From assembly GCA_002685655.1 (NCBI GenBank), contig NYXM01000184.1:1-6949 (forward strand): 6,949 nt of DNA, in the 5' to 3' direction. Below the pieces are notes generated by a model that was given only the letters and a program-made list of their open reading frames with translations, was not told the DNA's origin and ran no database searches. This document shows, piece after piece, positions 5,464 to 6,949 of the stretch. The stretch's first letter is position 1, and each line of letters opens with the position of its first letter. This stretch comes from Planctomycetaceae bacterium (GTDB lineage Bacteria > Planctomycetota > Planctomycetia > Pirellulales > Pirellulaceae). A program made the translations under genes and the position numbers.

Positions 5464-6888
5464 ATGAGCAATAGTGAACAGCCTGGAACTGGCGTCATGT
5501 TCGTCTACCGCATCGCATTTGTCGCGGCGATTGGTGGGTTTCTGTTCGGCTTCGACTTGGGCATGATCGGTGCCGCCAATCTCTTCCTGAAAGATCAGTT
5601 CCACCTCAGCGATGCCCAATTCGGGCTGGCGACCGCCAGCGCCGGGATCGGCTGCATCCTCGGACCGTTTCTGGGCGCGTGGCTGTGCGATGCGATCGGC
5701 CGAAAACGGACCATGATTGTCGCGGCCTTCTTGCTCGCGCTGAGCGCCGTGGTAACGGCGGCCCCCGAAATACTCTCGGGATCGAGCGATCAGTCGATCA
5801 TAACCGTCTTCAACATCTTCCGGGCCATCGGCGGATTGGGCGTGGGGCTATGCTCGATCGCGTCTCCCATGTACATCGCGGAGGTGGCACCGCCAAAGAA
5901 ACGGGGCCAGCTGGGGATGATGTATCAATTGGCCATCGTTTGCGGACATGTCGTCGCGCCGCTGATCGGCTACCTGGTCGTGATCTCGCTTCCGCAGAGC
6001 GACGGCGTGGCGGAGATTGCCTGGCAGCAACCCTGGCGATGGATGTTTGCCTCGGAGACGGTTTGCGTGTTGATGTTTGTGAGTTTCGTCTTCTCGCTCC
6101 CGCGCAGCCCACGATGGCTGGCGGAAAAAGGACGCCATGACGAAGCCCTCAACGTGCTGAGTCAAGTCGAGGGCCCCGATTATGCACGGCGGGAAATCGA
6201 AGAAATCCGCTCGTCCTTGGAGCAGGAAACGGGTGGCTGGAGTGAGCTACTCGCGCCGGGCATGCGCTATGCGCTGTTGATCGGCATCTTGCTGGCGTTT
6301 TTCAACAACTGGACTGGATGGAGTGTGATTGGCGCGTATATTCCCACCCTGTTCGAAATGTCGGGGTTGGAAGATCGGGCGGCCGCCATCGGGAAGTTTG
6401 CGTTGACCTATGGGGCCATGGGCCTGATGACCGTCGTGTCGCTAGTACTGATGGATCGTGTCGGACGCCGGCCGCTGTGGATGTTTGCCTCGCTGTTGAT
6501 GGCCGCGATCACCTGCGCCACCGGGTTGGTATTCCACCTCCAACTCACGGGGAGCATCGTGTTGATCGTCATCATGCTATGCACGGTTCCCCACGGCGTC
6601 GCCCTAGGCGGGATTCCCTGGCTGATGATGTCGGAGTTGTTTCCCACACGAGTTCGAGCCAAAGCCGTTTCAATCACCACCACGTTTTTGTGGGTGGCGA
6701 TCTTCTCGGGAGCTTACTTGTTCCCGGCACTGACAACCGCCTCGACTGCTCTGGTGGGATCCGTCGGCGGCGCCTTCTGGCTGTTTACGGTCATTTGCAT
6801 CCTCTCGTTTTTGTTCGGATGGTGGATGATGCCCGAAACCAAGGGGCGTACGCTTGAGGAAATTGCTGAATCCTGGAAGAAACCGTGA
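5464..6888 (+). CDS. MFS sugar-porter-family transporter, 12 transmembrane segments
   Basis: A 474-aa inner-membrane transporter, the usual length for bacterial sugar porters such as XylE, GalP or IolT. Signature elements appear in order: GGFLFGFDLGMIG in TM1 (D31), DAIGRKR in the TM2-TM3 loop (76-82), YIAEVAPPKKRGQ after TM4, PRSPRWL after TM6 (213-219), DRVGRRP in the TM8-TM9 loop (331-337), IPWLMMSELFPTRVRAKA around TM10, and PETKGRT after TM12 (457-463). Both halves and about 12 hydrophobic segments are present, with cytoplasmic ends expected. Substrates of the family are hexoses, pentoses, polyols and inositols, usually by proton symport. TM7 is unusual: where most members have a QQxxGIN-type sugar-binding motif this one has NNWTGWS (281-287), so the substrate may not be a common hexose. 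It is the last gene of the block, 60 nt after the ThDP enzyme gene, and presumably imports the pathway's substrate. Confidence 0.95.
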   Translation: MSNSEQPGTGVMFVYRIAFVAAIGGFLFGFDLGMIGAANLFLKDQFHLSDAQFGLATASAGIGCILGPFLGAWLCDAIGRKRTMIVAAFLLALSAVVTAAPEILSGSSDQSIITVFNIFRAIGGLGVGLCSIASPMYIAEVAPPKKRGQLGMMYQLAIVCGHVVAPLIGYLVVISLPQSDGVAEIAWQQPWRWMFASETVCVLMFVSFVFSLPRSPRWLAEKGRHDEALNVLSQVEGPDYARREIEEIRSSLEQETGGWSELLAPGMRYALLIGILLAFFNNWTGWSVIGAYIPTLFEMSGLEDRAAAIGKFALTYGAMGLMTVVSLVLMDRVGRRPLWMFASLLMAAITCATGLVFHLQLTGSIVLIVIMLCTVPHGVALGGIPWLMMSELFPTRVRAKAVSITTTFLWVAIFSGAYLFPALTTASTALVGSVGGAFWLFTVICILSFLFGWWMMPETKGRTLEEIAESWKKP

Positions 6889-6949
6889 GGTATCGTGGGG
6901 TCAAACAATTGAGCCGACATCGAACCCGTTCGGTCAAAATACTAATCCG

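Noticed and set aside
6318..6857. 179-aa + strand open frame inside the transporter gene
   Set aside because: Out of frame with the second half of a clear MFS protein; the His/Arg-rich composition is typical of a shifted frame.
6919..6934. Possible small stem-loop (6 bp including one G-T pair, loop CCCG) downstream of the transporter gene
   Set aside because: Too weak and not followed by a T-run; no terminator is claimed. The 61 nt after the last gene show no other feature.
1..6949. tRNA, rRNA, CRISPR arrays, insertion sequences, long repeats, phage or defence genes
   Set aside because: None seen: nearly the whole window is accounted for by seven metabolic or transport genes, and the intergenic gaps are too short to hold such elements.

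Overview
The window is one block of seven protein-coding genes, all on the + strand and tightly spaced. It reads as the middle-to-end part of a catabolic operon. The sequence is GC-rich (roughly 60% by eye) and clearly bacterial: Shine-Dalgarno-like sites, ATG starts, one ATGA stop/start overlap, and no gap longer than about 60 nt. The mix of families (short-chain dehydrogenases, a small cupin, an UlaG-like hydrolase, an acetolactate-synthase-like ThDP enzyme and a sugar porter) would suit a Planctomycetota or similar carbohydrate-degrading bacterium. That is an impression from gene style, not a demonstrated placement.

Layout from left to right: (1) the C-terminal part of an SDR oxidoreductase cut by the window edge (3-611); (2) a 140-aa single-domain cupin (651-1073); (3) an UlaG-like metallo-beta-lactamase-fold hydrolase (1083-1892); (4) a complete SDR dehydrogenase, overlapping gene 3 by 4 nt (1889-2731); (5) a 3-hydroxyacyl-CoA dehydrogenase / L-gulonate 3-dehydrogenase superfamily protein (2756-3667); (6) a ThDP-dependent enzyme of the acetolactate synthase / IolD type (3709-5403); (7) an MFS sugar-porter-family transporter (5464-6888). 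The last 61 nt hold no recognisable gene or convincing terminator.

Together the genes suggest uptake and oxidative breakdown of a polyhydroxylated small molecule such as a sugar, sugar acid, lactone or cyclitol. The porter imports it, two SDRs and the HAD-type enzyme oxidise hydroxyls, the UlaG-like protein could open a lactone or similar ring, the cupin could isomerise or epimerise an intermediate, and the ThDP enzyme could cleave or condense an alpha-keto or 1,2-diketo product. No sugar kinase, aldolase, CoA ligase, thiolase or regulator is present, so the route as seen is non-phosphorylating and gives no support for fatty-acid oxidation. The substrate cannot be read from the sequence.

The most notable details are residue-level departures from family norms. 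The truncated SDR has Phe where the catalytic Tyr should be. The HAD-type protein has Ala where the family usually has the active-site Asn, and an atypical loop after the catalytic His. The sugar porter lacks the usual QQ-x-x-GIN-type motif in TM7. The cupin lacks the first metal-ligand His. The gene combination may be an undescribed pathway, but this is a hypothesis.
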